Below, piece after piece: positions 18,439 through 28,046 of a stretch of 64,000 nucleotides of DNA (positions within the stretch are counted from its first letter, which is position 1; each line of letters opens with the position of its first letter). The notes beneath the pieces are model-generated. The model did not search any database and was not told the origin of the DNA. It worked only from the letters and a program-made list of their open reading frames with translations. The DNA is from Candidatus Kapaibacterium sp. Its GTDB lineage: Bacteria; Bacteroidota; Ignavibacteria; Kapaibacteriales; UBA7675. Location: the NCBI GenBank assembly GCA_028284775.1, contig JANQRB010000043.1, positions 28,509-92,508 on the forward strand, written 5' to 3'. The position numbers and the translations under genes were made by a program.

Positions 18439-19905
18439 TCACTTCACCAACAGCATAGGATAATCTCGCGCTTGCTCGTTAAGCTCGAGACGATAGAGAT
18501 ATGCCCCTGGGCTGAGACCACCGGTATCCAAACTGACTTTGTAGTGTCCGGCGTCTTGCACTTCTTGAACTATAGTCTGTACCTTGCGTCCCTGGCTATC
18601 AAACAGATTAATACGGACCATTGCCGATTCGTCCAGCCTGTATTCAATGGTCGTATTCAGAAGCCCCGTGACAGGGTCGCGAACCGCTTGCAGTCCGGAT
18701 GCATCTTTCGAATTGACTAAAGCGGCATTGCGCATGTCTCTGTCCGCGGGGATTTCCGGTGAGTGCAGTAGTGCCTGCCCCATCGTGGACGTGGTGCAGA
18801 CGGTAAACGTAACGCAGGTAGTGATTCTGACCGTGCATTGCGTTGTTACTTCAATGTCGCAGCAGTTTGTCGTCGTTGCTGTTGTTCCGGGCAAGCGATA
18901 CTCTGTGCAATTTTGAACGCTAAAGGTCTGTGTGGTCGTGACGTCATAAGAAACGCACTTTGTAACTGTCGTCAGATTGCATTCGGTGCAGAGAATCCGC
19001 GTATCGAATTCGATGCAGGTGCTTGCCATGATCGAGCACGAGGTCGGGATGACGGCCTGGCAGCAATTAGTGATGGTCTCTGTTGTCCCGAGCGGAGTGT
19101 GCTCCGTGCAGATTCTGACCGTCACATTAACATTCGTGGACAAGGTACTGGTTGCGCTTGTAGCGACTTTGGCAGCGATACAAAGATTCGGCTCTTCGTA
19201 GGGAACATTCGGCACAGGTGTTGGACAATCGGGTACCGGGAATTCGATATCGGTCAGCTCCAGATTTGTTTCGTCGAAGTCCGTACATTCATCAGTGACA
19301 TTGTCAATTCTGAGGTTGGTCATAGGTCCGAGCGGATTCGTGGACTCAAATATGAAAAATAGCTGGTAGCGGTCGCCACAGCCCAGGACAGACAATTTGT
19401 AGGAACCCCAGACGTTGTCGTCGTCCGGGATTTCGCCTACAGTCACATTATTGGTGTGCATGTTAAACAAGGCTGCGTAGACCTTGTCTCTGTCGGCAGC
19501 CGCCGGATACCAGGCTTGAAACTCAACGGTACAATACTTGACCGGATTGGTCTCCGCGCAATCAAACTCCTGCATCACGTAGGCATACTTAACCGCCGTT
19601 TTCAATGGCACGTTTAGCTGGCGTCCCATGGATAGACCCTTTGATTTAAGATGCCCGAATTTCTCGAGAATAATCGGTGGCGCCTGAGTCTTTATGTCTC
19701 CCATGAACACTTCGCTCTTCCAGGCCTTGTTCTTGGCATCTTCGAAGTCGCCGTTAGCAATTCCGGCATTCAATTCCGGCAGCGGAAACAGCGGAAGACA
19801 GATCCAACCAAGAATTAAGCTGCAACAAGCGACAAAACGTCGAATGTTACATAAGATCGAACCAAGGGATGCGCCAAGGCTATGAAATCGAAGAGAAGAG
19901 TACAT
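18439..19905 (-). CDS. Cys/Thr-rich secreted protein with T9SS sorting domain (paralogue A)
   Basis: A 488-aa predicted secreted protein of unknown function. It has an N-terminal signal (SLILGWICLPLFPLP), a jelly-roll-like domain beginning GIANGDFEDAKNKAW (about residues 48-220), then a doubled cysteine module and a type IX sorting domain (IEYRLDESAMVRINLFDSQG, GAYLYRLEL, final PMLLVK). Cysteines at 266, 281-282, 290, 297, 306, 309, 317 and again at 333, 348-349, 357, 364, 370 repeat the pattern C-x14-CC-x7-C-x6-C exactly. Thr is very frequent between them. GAGG lies 7 bases ahead of the ATG. The N-terminal fold resembles carbohydrate-binding or MAM-like sandwiches, but no family was recognised with confidence. 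Confidence 0.75.
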   Translation of the reverse strand: MYSSLRFHSLGASLGSILCNIRRFVACCSLILGWICLPLFPLPELNAGIANGDFEDAKNKAWKSEVFMGDIKTQAPPIILEKFGHLKSKGLSMGRQLNVPLKTAVKYAYVMQEFDCAETNPVKYCTVEFQAWYPAAADRDKVYAALFNMHTNNVTVGEIPDDDNVWGSYKLSVLGCGDRYQLFFIFESTNPLGPMTNLRIDNVTDECTDFDETNLELTDIEFPVPDCPTPVPNVPYEEPNLCIAAKVATSATSTLSTNVNVTVRICTEHTPLGTTETITNCCQAVIPTSCSIMASTCIEFDTRILCTECNLTTVTKCVSYDVTTTQTFSVQNCTEYRLPGTTATTTNCCDIEVTTQCTVRITTCVTFTVCTTSTMGQALLHSPEIPADRDMRNAALVNSKDASGLQAVRDPVTGLLNTTIEYRLDESAMVRINLFDSQGRKVQTIVQEVQDAGHYKVSLDTGGLSPGAYLYRLELNEQARDYPMLLVK

Positions 19906-20886
19906 TGCGATACCTCAATAATTTTAGGATATACTATTGCCAGGTCTGGGATACACGTTATGCAAGGGAACTCCTAGCCGCCTCTGATCGTCAATAGCGG
20001 CATGAGGTGAGTCCCGCTGTCAACCTGAAGATTGATTCCTCAAGGCGGCGGATAGTTTTTGTTGCTAATGAAACGCAGGCAAATGCATGGCCGCAGGGCC
20101 CGCGCAATACGCCGGAATCACAAGTCATCAGAATGTTAAAAGCCTGCCTTGCAATACTATTGACAGGAGTTAATTGCCAACTCTCGACTTACACATCCCG
20201 CATTTTGGCGCTCTGACAAAGATGCAGAACGGAGTAAAGTCATCAGGCCATCAACCTTATCGCCGGCGTCGAACAGAACGATGTTTAAACTTCGTATCCA
20301 TTGCAGAATGGATCAAGCAGTTCGTGCTAGACCGTGAAAGGATACGTATTGGGTACACTCCGCGATGAACTATCGTAGCGAAATGATTAGTACTACAGCT
20401 GTACCGCTTCCAGTTGATATGCTAAGTCTGGGGTCGCGACACAACAACTCATTGATACTTGGCTTGCTATAAACGGCAGTGTATTGATTACGTAATGGCC
20501 AATATGAATCATTGCACTAATTATTGCAAATGAAAATTGGGAATCCTTCGATTTATTTCCTTTTCATTGTTACCCGGACCGGTATTTCTGAAAAAGGCTC
20601 ATTGCCATCGGCTTGCATGGAAACAGAGGTTTATTGCCGTCAGTTTTAGGACATACACCTGGTGGGTGTCTCGACAACACACGGCAATCGTCGTTTATGT
20701 CGGCAAATGCTGGATATGTCGCTTACAAAATTCCAAAGACATATTACAGCTGAATCAGGTAAACGGCAAACAGCCGACCGGTCTGAAGCCGGACGGCTGT
20801 CGCGAGAATCAGGAATAAGTTCGAATCAATGAATTCGGCCTTGTTTCGCTGCTGCGGCCCTGTCGGCTTCAGCAGAACGTATCCGC
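19906..20886. other. Long non-coding gap between secreted-protein genes
   Basis: Nearly 1 kb with no gene that can be supported; the longest open frames (about 70-90 codons, plus strand) have no ribosome site and no recognisable domain. The end near 20800 holds the hairpin at 20770-20800. The promoter of the Cys-rich pair should lie close to 19910-20010. Confidence 0.45.
20770..20800 (-). terminator. Strong hairpin, probable terminator of the 1411-aa protein gene
   Basis: ACAGCCGACCGG and CCGGACGGCTGT pair over 12 positions with one A-A mismatch around a short loop, about 90 bases after the stop at 20887. On the minus strand it is followed by TTGCCGTTT, so the U-tract is weak. Position and stem length support a terminator. 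Confidence 0.5.
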
Positions 20887-23800
20887 TTAGCGACTGACGG
20901 CCAGGGGTGAATTGAACACATGACCGTCAATTTCGAGGCGCAGATAATACATACCGGACGCAAGATGACCTGTACTGTAGTTAAGAGATTGCCGACCTTC
21001 CAACTGCGATCCGGCGGCAAGAGTCTCCAGTACCCGACCCATCACATCAACGAGACTGACTCGTACTTCCGAATCTTTGTGAAGGGTATATGAGATCCTG
21101 GCCTCGTTGTTCGCCGGGTTAGGCGCAATCCGAAGAGAATGGCTCGCCGCCGATTGCCGATCTGTAAAGCTCGCTTCCTTGCCCGATACATCCGGGGGCG
21201 AAGGACGATCGCATGTTAACTCAATGGTCTCGGAAACACAGAGTTCCCTCCCCTGCGCATCACGGAATACCAGCCAGATCGGGAATGTCGTATTTTCCGC
21301 CGAACAGATGTTATCGACAATAACGCCCTCCGGCGTCCGATAATCAGAGGGAGCCGAGCCGGAGTAGCTGAAACTCAGGTGAGCATAACCGTTGGCCTGC
21401 GCGTAAACATCTACCAGCGCGATGTCGCATTGGTCGGCGGGATTTTGACGCACGATTATGTTGTACTCGCAACAGCCCCAAGGGTGATAATCGACAAATT
21501 CCGCTTCGATCGTAAGGCTGGGACAGCAGGCCGGATCGCAGCTTGTCTGTATCGGCTGTCGGCAGATTTCGGCGCCCAGGGCATCGAGCATCACTATGTC
21601 ATATTCGACAACACCGGTATTACAGACCTGAGCGACCTTTAACCACTGTTCACCGTCGCCCAGGTCGATCGGAGCTGATGAAGTAAAGCTTTCCGTAATC
21701 GAAGAGGGCACACCTGAAGTCGGCACGATGTTGATTTCGTGAATATTGTCGTTGAGGCATAAGCTCGAGTTAGGACGAATCTGTAGTTCCCAACAGCAGT
21801 CCCCGCCAGGCTCATCTGCTATTCGGGCAGCACGTGTTTCGAGACGCTGACAGCATTCCACTTCACATTCCAGGTCGAAGGACTCGGAACAAATCACGTC
21901 ACCATACTCGCCGTAGAGACGAACGGTGACACTTCGTTCGGTACTGTTCTCCCGGCAGAATGAGAAGTTAATTGTCTCGAAAAGCGGTGTTTGCCCTTGC
22001 TTGACGAGAAAAAGGGCTTTGTTTTGGTTGGCCGAAGCAGGTTCCCACTGCGTGTGAGCGATATTCAGATTATCAAAGCCGGCGCCGTGGGCAAAAAGAC
22101 CGATCGAATAGACGCGGCAGAGATCCGATACTTCGGGATCGAAGCTGACCGTCATATCCACGCAACAGCTGCCATTGAAGCTTGTACTGTTCGCGGCAAT
22201 CGAAATATTGTCACAACAGGCCCCTGGTACGGCAACTTTTTGCACCCGCAGTAACTTGCCTTCACCGGGTTTCATGTTTAAGCTTAAAACATTGTTTACC
22301 AAAGTCAAATTACCTTGTTTACCTACTTCCTGTACGCTGATATTCTGAGCATTGAGAAAAGGTATTTCGATCACCCGCGCACCAGCCTGACTGAATTCCG
22401 TCAGGTTCGCCATACTGACCTCGTGATCGAACTCAGCCGTCGAAAGAAAGTAGATCGGGGTATGACCCGCTACGTCGCTGAGAACCATTGCATCGGTCGT
22501 CGCGAGTTGACTGCCGGTCGAGACGGTCGGATTGACTGTGCGATTAACAACGCCAATGTAACACACATCGTCGGGATTAAGATCTGTATGCTGCAGGTAG
22601 CTGATGCCGAAAAAGCGATCTTCCGAAACACTCGCATTGTTGACGACATCGTCGATATGAGAATTCAGGAAATTCGCTGTGATATTCGGGACATCGATGA
22701 GAGCTTCCAAACGATCCAAATCGCTACCGGCGCGCTTGGTTTCGATCGGAACACTCTGATAGCCGAAGTCGAGCCAGGCGCGCAGGCGCAGATTCAGGAG
22801 CAAGTCGCCCACGACCGCCTCTTCCGCCACATGCGATGGCCCCACAATCCAGTCATGCAAACGCTGCGCTTCCACTCTTGTGGAACGTCGGCCCACATAC
22901 AGCTTGTTATGCCCGCCCAGCAGGCTGTTTTTAACAAGATCCTGATCCGGCATGCGTGTATCGATTTCCGTATAATCGCCCGCGGGATCAGACAAAACAA
23001 TAAAATCGCCGCCGAGCAATGCATCGTTATCCATTGCGAATGCCAGCTGTTCGGTCGGTGTCAGGTCTTCGCGATTCGTATACCCCACCTGCATCACTGT
23101 GCCTGCCGCGGGATTTGACGATGTACCCCTGAAGTGCAGAATGCCCTTTGCGCCAAGCAGAATTGCCGTCCACATCTGCAGGCGCAGCTCTTCGCCGGTT
23201 TTCGGACGGTGTGAATCGCCTAAGAAGGGATAATTATTGGGATTGGCAATACTCGGCAAATTCCAACGGCTGAATGACCACAGGTTGAGCCACCAGTGTT
23301 TATCCTCATTAAAGAGGAAGTCGCTGTTGAGATGATAAGCCGTATACATGCTATGCTCCATAGCGCCCTGGATCGACTTGAGACTTCCGCGCATAAAATT
23401 GTCGTAGTCCGCACCTGAGGCAATCGGCGGTAATTGCCAGGCACTGTTAAAGCGCGCATAGGTTTCATGGTGCGTTTGGTATTCCGGATCGTCGGGGTCG
23501 ACGATTGTCTGGCCGGACGCATCGTAACCATTATAGAAGAAGTCGGTGTTAAAACCTAGAAATTCAGGAGCTCCCGTGCCATATTCGCCGCCCAGAATGT
23601 ACGGCGCTGCATTTTGCTTACTCAGTCGCAGATCCCCCTCGCCCCAGGATTCATTCGGCTCGATAATTTGATCATACATTTTATAGTAATAGCGCGTTGT
23701 ATTGGGATCGCCGTCTATGTTAACACTCGTAGCCGTCTCCGATGCAAAGCGGCCGTCAACCAACTTATTGAAGTAGCGCTGCGCCCACCAGATGGAACGG

Positions 23801-25122
23801 CTGGCTTCGTCGACGCCGTAGAAGCGGCTGACCGTGACATTGTGCTTCTTTGAAGTTCCGACGTAGGCGTCTATTTCGGTCAAATCACTTTCGATTGCTT
23901 CTTCGATCAGCCCGTCGTAAGTACCGCGAAACAGACTTTGTGCATGCGGCGTCTCAAATCGCAGCCAGTTAATCCCGATGTCGGCCCGTGGCCAATAGTC
24001 GATCTCGATCCCCAGCTTGTGAACATGAGTCACATCGCCATCGCCAAATGGCCGGCGCTGTAGTTCCGGGTTCCCAGAACCATCGAACTCGAAGTAAGCC
24101 GATAGCGTAATATCACGTCCGCTCGAAGCGCCTTGACTGAGCTTGGGAAGCATATTGCGCGTAATGATAATTTCGCTGCCGCTCGTCGGGGTCAAGGTCT
24201 TGTACTTGCCTCTGTCAGCCCCGAGCTCCAGAAAGACAGCATCGTCTGTCGGCCCTTCCAGAAAACTAATGTATGCGCTTGGCGGACTACTCTCGCCGAC
24301 AAGATCGTACGGCAGGCGAATTCGCAGCACAGCCTCGCCATCCTGGATATCGGCGTCGCCGTCCAGGCGCCTGAGGTTGATGGATATAAACATCCTGCTT
24401 GCGTTATAGTCGCCTTCATTGTTAATCGGACCCGCGGTATGGCGAAACAGTTCATCATCCGGCCAGGGCCGAGCCAAGACGTCTTTTATTGCAACGTTTC
24501 CCGGAGCGCCATTTGGTCTGAGAGCAAAGGTATATTTCCCGGCATCGGCCAACCATTCGCGTGAGCCATGAGTACGTGTTAAAAATCCGAATGCGCCGCC
24601 GCTTCGATCTCGGCCGTTTTGTGCTGTCTCATACACAGTGAAGGTGGACAAATTTCCCGCCACTACTGAAATATCAGGAAGCGGACTATAGTGCATGGCT
24701 TGAGCCTGAAGGACAATTTTGTCCGTATTGCGGCCACCGACAGCCGACCAGCTGCCAATCGTACTGTTAATGTCGTCGTCAACCGACCAAATGAGGTCCA
24801 TGGCAAAGGTTGCGTCATTCGCGGAAACAATCGTAGGATGGATACCCAGATAAGCCTCGCTGCCGCCGTGCCATGTGTTCATGTGCATGGCGTTCGAAAG
24901 AACGCGCGGCGGACGATCGCCCCAATTCCAGCCCATGAGAAAACGCGACGCTTCCGGGTTTGTAGTTCCCAGGACATTGTTGTGATTCCCGCTGTAGTCA
25001 TCCAGATGCAATGCAGTCGGATCACCATTTTGTGCATCAGATCTACAGTGCAGCATCGCCGTCAGGACAATCACTGCAGCAATTGAACGGGCGCGCCCGC
25101 GCCCTTTGGCATAGTTTAACAT
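20887..25122 (-). CDS. Large secreted protein with three 8-Cys modules and T9SS sorting domain
   Basis: A 1411-aa predicted secreted protein. The signal peptide (SIAAVIVLTAMLHCRSDAQ) is followed by about 900 residues of mixed fold. A stretch around residues 640-680 (EELRLQMWTAILLGAKGILHFRG) resembles the core of TIM-barrel glycoside hydrolases, but no family or catalytic pair can be named. Residues about 967-1304 form three tandem modules of 105-120 residues, each with the order CC, CC, C, C, C, C (for example GACC..GSCC..LCR..FCR..ICS..LEC). A type IX sorting domain ends the protein (IAPNPANNEARISYTL, GMYYLRLEIDG). The ATG at 25122 has GGAG eight bases ahead, so the in-frame extension to 25272 is not coding. 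It could act on glycans or serve as an adhesin; both are speculative. Confidence 0.75.
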   Translation of the reverse strand: MLNYAKGRGRARSIAAVIVLTAMLHCRSDAQNGDPTALHLDDYSGNHNNVLGTTNPEASRFLMGWNWGDRPPRVLSNAMHMNTWHGGSEAYLGIHPTIVSANDATFAMDLIWSVDDDINSTIGSWSAVGGRNTDKIVLQAQAMHYSPLPDISVVAGNLSTFTVYETAQNGRDRSGGAFGFLTRTHGSREWLADAGKYTFALRPNGAPGNVAIKDVLARPWPDDELFRHTAGPINNEGDYNASRMFISINLRRLDGDADIQDGEAVLRIRLPYDLVGESSPPSAYISFLEGPTDDAVFLELGADRGKYKTLTPTSGSEIIITRNMLPKLSQGASSGRDITLSAYFEFDGSGNPELQRRPFGDGDVTHVHKLGIEIDYWPRADIGINWLRFETPHAQSLFRGTYDGLIEEAIESDLTEIDAYVGTSKKHNVTVSRFYGVDEASRSIWWAQRYFNKLVDGRFASETATSVNIDGDPNTTRYYYKMYDQIIEPNESWGEGDLRLSKQNAAPYILGGEYGTGAPEFLGFNTDFFYNGYDASGQTIVDPDDPEYQTHHETYARFNSAWQLPPIASGADYDNFMRGSLKSIQGAMEHSMYTAYHLNSDFLFNEDKHWWLNLWSFSRWNLPSIANPNNYPFLGDSHRPKTGEELRLQMWTAILLGAKGILHFRGTSSNPAAGTVMQVGYTNREDLTPTEQLAFAMDNDALLGGDFIVLSDPAGDYTEIDTRMPDQDLVKNSLLGGHNKLYVGRRSTRVEAQRLHDWIVGPSHVAEEAVVGDLLLNLRLRAWLDFGYQSVPIETKRAGSDLDRLEALIDVPNITANFLNSHIDDVVNNASVSEDRFFGISYLQHTDLNPDDVCYIGVVNRTVNPTVSTGSQLATTDAMVLSDVAGHTPIYFLSTAEFDHEVSMANLTEFSQAGARVIEIPFLNAQNISVQEVGKQGNLTLVNNVLSLNMKPGEGKLLRVQKVAVPGACCDNISIAANSTSFNGSCCVDMTVSFDPEVSDLCRVYSIGLFAHGAGFDNLNIAHTQWEPASANQNKALFLVKQGQTPLFETINFSFCRENSTERSVTVRLYGEYGDVICSESFDLECEVECCQRLETRAARIADEPGGDCCWELQIRPNSSLCLNDNIHEINIVPTSGVPSSITESFTSSAPIDLGDGEQWLKVAQVCNTGVVEYDIVMLDALGAEICRQPIQTSCDPACCPSLTIEAEFVDYHPWGCCEYNIIVRQNPADQCDIALVDVYAQANGYAHLSFSYSGSAPSDYRTPEGVIVDNICSAENTTFPIWLVFRDAQGRELCVSETIELTCDRPSPPDVSGKEASFTDRQSAASHSLRIAPNPANNEARISYTLHKDSEVRVSLVDVMGRVLETLAAGSQLEGRQSLNYSTGHLASGMYYLRLEIDGHVFNSPLAVSR

Positions 25123-26098
25123 ATTGCTATCTCCATTGTAATCGGATCTGCCGTGTTCCGATTTCTTCGTACAATAATGAATTGATCGTGAGGGCAGGGA
25201 TAAGTGTTCAACAGACCGAGATTCTTTTTGCCGGGCAAATGCCGGCAAAGTCTGACTGTCGAGGCGACACATCGGCGGCCGCTTTCACACTCGATGAGTC
25301 TCCGGCACCGTCAATGAAATGAACGCAACGACTGAAGCAGTTATTCCAAGCGTGAATTTGCGCTTATACTGCGTTTAACATTCCTTTGACAGTGCTATCT
25401 TCAATCAGCGACGCAGCAGGGTCAATTGACAACAGGATCGGCCCGGTATGAAGGTCATAAAGCTGTGTTGTACCGGCGGCAATACTTGTTCCATTGATTA
25501 TAACAGCCACCAGCAGGGATGTGATCGACTGAGTAATACCGCTGTTGAGCTCAGCAATCACAATCAAGGACGCAGCACTTTCATTCTGTTATTCCAGCGC
25601 AAAGCTTTGATCAATATCATGACTGATGACAATAATGTCCCCGTGGTATAAATTTTCAAGGCAGGCGATTATTGTCAGTCCGACAATTGAGAAGAGGACT
25701 GAAGTTCTAATCATCTTGCTTTCTCCATCCCTATGTAATTGCTTAGAAAGATCCGCGCTTTTCGCCTTGTCCAGGCTGACTTACTGAACTCATTAGCCAA
25801 CGTGGCGGTCAAGATAGTGAATGGGGCACTACGTCCAATACTACAATAACACAACAATACTTCGGCCACCGAGTAGCTGATGGATGACCCATCGCTTTGT
25901 CGGGTGAATTATCCGATTATCGCCGGCCGAGTTGCTCTGGCCTTTCTTATGCTGTCATTGAAACTTTCTCTACCGTTGCGACACTTCCCCCCCGACAAGC
26001 CGAAAACAGGCAATCCTCTTGTATGACAGGAAAACAATATTCCTGTTTGAAGCCTTCGTCTGTTTAACGATTAAGACTACTATATCGCGGGAGAAACA
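25123..26098. other. Intergenic region holding only an interrupted small ORF
   Basis: Between the divergent genes at 25122 and 26099 no intact gene is supportable. The one item of note is the interrupted secreted-protein frame at 25364-25714, listed separately. The promoters of both flanking genes should lie here; none was recognised. Confidence 0.4.
25364..25714 (-). pseudogene. Small secreted protein interrupted by an in-frame stop
   Basis: The ATG at 25714 has an excellent ribosome site (GGAG, 8 bases ahead) and opens with a signal peptide, MIRTSVLFSIVGLTIIAC, which could be a lipoprotein signal with Cys18. The frame meets TAA at 25591-25589 after 41 codons and then stays open in the same frame for another 74 codons to 25364. 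The downstream part (SGITQSITSLLVAVIINGTS..., LYDLHTGPILLSID) has alternating hydrophobic beta-strand character and continues naturally from the first. So this looks like a roughly 116-aa exported protein broken by one substitution, or a sequencing error. No family recognised. A 41-residue peptide alone is the alternative. Confidence 0.45.
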
Positions 26099-27853
26099 AT
26101 GACAGGTATACCGCTGCGTTTTCGTAAAACCGATAAAGTAAACCCGACACTGCAACAAGATCCGGACCACTGCTTGCAAACACTGCCTCCGGTCTGCAAT
26201 GCAAGACTTCAGTTCACAAAATTGCTTTGGCTTGTTTGTCTGGTCTTCGCGGCCGTCGGGCAAGCTTATGCAAAAGCAAAAACCGGCGACCTCGTTCAGC
26301 GGGAAGCGTCTCTCTTTGACAACCAGGAAAATACCGTATCCAACATTCAATTCTTCACCAGCAACTACGGTATTTGGGGTATGAATGTAGCCGCCAATCT
26401 CAGCGGAACTTTCTGGCCGCGAAACTCCGACAATGCCTATTTATTCGGCGGCGGCATCTGGTTTGGCACAACTAAACTCGTGGGAGGCGCCCAGACCAGA
26501 TCGAAGCTCGTGTTTTTGAGCTACAATCCAGATTCAGGCTTAGGATGGGCTGTACCGGGACGTATGGAAGATGGCGAGAGCCTTTCTTCGTCTCCTGAAT
26601 CTATTCAAAAGTATAGGGTTTACTACTCCACCGACTTCGACAGAAACGGTCAGCCTCTACTCTCTGAGGATGGCCCCGGCTGGCCTCTTTGGAATACCAT
26701 CGGACAAGGTCCATCTTCACAAGGCAGATTTGCAGGCACCTACATCCACGAAGTTGAACAGCGCTCGCGTGTTTCACATCCTCTGGGAATAGCAACGGTC
26801 TCCGATGAAGACATAATCTCCACATTTAAAGGCAGCGATCTGAGTGTTTATGAAGGCAATCCGGGATTGCGACGTCAACAAGGTTACCCCCTGGACCTGC
26901 AGTTCGAGCAAGCGATTTACTCCTGGGCCACCGCCCCCCTGAATGATGCGATAATTGTGCGCTACCGTGTCACGAATGAAACGCAGGATACTTTGTTCGA
27001 TTGCTGGCTGTCGCCTGTCTTCGATTTCGACATCAGAAACATCGCCAGCGAAGCCGATGGAGCCGGCAATGACGATCTACGCTATTATGAGGAAGACCCG
27101 GAACTTGAGCTCGTGATGCAGTGGACCGAAGGGGACCGGGGCGAAGCGGGCCGCGGCTTCGGCTATGTCGGGCTCGCTATTCTCGAATCTCCGGCAGTCG
27201 ACCAGGATCGATTCCTGCGGAGTGACAAACAGCGTTTCACGCCCGAAGAACAGTTAGGCCTGACAACTTTCCGCAACTGGTCTTTCGGAGATGATCCCGA
27301 GTCAGATGAAGATCGTTACGATTATATGGCTGCCGGCGTCATCGACGCGCAAAGCGAGGTTGGCGACAAACGTTTCCTGCTCTCTACCGGACCATTTAAC
27401 CTTCGTCCGGGTGAATCGGCAAGTATCGTCTATACAATGGCTATGGCTGCCCCGGCCACTGCCGAAGGACAGGCGACAGCACCGACCGGCACAAGCGAAG
27501 ATGCGGCAGGAATTGTGGCCCTGGTCAAAGAGGTCCGCCGCTATTATAATAATCAATTCACGACCGATGTCAGCATTGATCCTCAGAATCCAGAGGCACT
27601 TGAGCTGGCGCTGTTCCCTAACCCGCTTGCGGAACAGGGCAGCCTGCGGATTCGAAGCGCTTCCGCTGGTATGGCGCGCATGGAAGTCATCGGACTGCTC
27701 GGCCAGAGCGTCGTTCCCATTCAGCAAATACAACTTCGACCGGGATTCACGACTATGGCTCTGGATGTCGCGGCATTGCCGGCGGGATCATACTTCTGCA
27801 GAGTTTCGACGCATGAATCTTCAGTGATGACTGCCTTTGCCATCGTCAAGTGA
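26099..27853 (+). CDS. Secreted protein with T9SS sorting domain, unknown function
   Basis: A 584-aa predicted secreted protein. The signal sequence is unusually far in (hydrophobic core LLWLVCLVFAAVGQAYA at residues 42-58), but GGGAG five bases before the ATG supports this long start. The body opens NIQFFTSNYGIWGMN and LSGTFWPRN...YLFGGGIWFG, a sequence style I know only from uncharacterised FCB proteins, and continues with beta-rich segments (DAIIVRYRVTNETQDTLFDCWLSPVFDFDI, FNLRPGESASIVYTMAMA). The last 80 residues are a type IX sorting domain (LFPNPLAEQGSLRI, GSYFCRVSTHESSVMTAFAIVK). It is a single gene, divergent from the large secreted protein. Function unknown. Confidence 0.8.
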   Translation: MTGIPLRFRKTDKVNPTLQQDPDHCLQTLPPVCNARLQFTKLLWLVCLVFAAVGQAYAKAKTGDLVQREASLFDNQENTVSNIQFFTSNYGIWGMNVAANLSGTFWPRNSDNAYLFGGGIWFGTTKLVGGAQTRSKLVFLSYNPDSGLGWAVPGRMEDGESLSSSPESIQKYRVYYSTDFDRNGQPLLSEDGPGWPLWNTIGQGPSSQGRFAGTYIHEVEQRSRVSHPLGIATVSDEDIISTFKGSDLSVYEGNPGLRRQQGYPLDLQFEQAIYSWATAPLNDAIIVRYRVTNETQDTLFDCWLSPVFDFDIRNIASEADGAGNDDLRYYEEDPELELVMQWTEGDRGEAGRGFGYVGLAILESPAVDQDRFLRSDKQRFTPEEQLGLTTFRNWSFGDDPESDEDRYDYMAAGVIDAQSEVGDKRFLLSTGPFNLRPGESASIVYTMAMAAPATAEGQATAPTGTSEDAAGIVALVKEVRRYYNNQFTTDVSIDPQNPEALELALFPNPLAEQGSLRIRSASAGMARMEVIGLLGQSVVPIQQIQLRPGFTTMALDVAALPAGSYFCRVSTHESSVMTAFAIVK

Positions 27854-28046
27854 ACTCATTATTGCATTTTGCCGGCCGCTTTGTGAACATAATGCATCAT
27901 TAAACAATCGTCGCTCAGCCTTAGTCCCTCTAAGCCTTCGTACAAGCCGATCTTACTAAACTATTGCGTTCTCCCGCTTCGCTAATGCAGGGATCTGCCG
28001 CTAAGCCTGCACTCGGCATAACAGGAGAATTACACTCAGCATGCAG

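Noticed and set aside
20537..20818. A 93-codon plus-strand frame ending at a hairpin
   Set aside because: No ribosome site or domain, and its end overlaps the probable terminator of the opposite gene.
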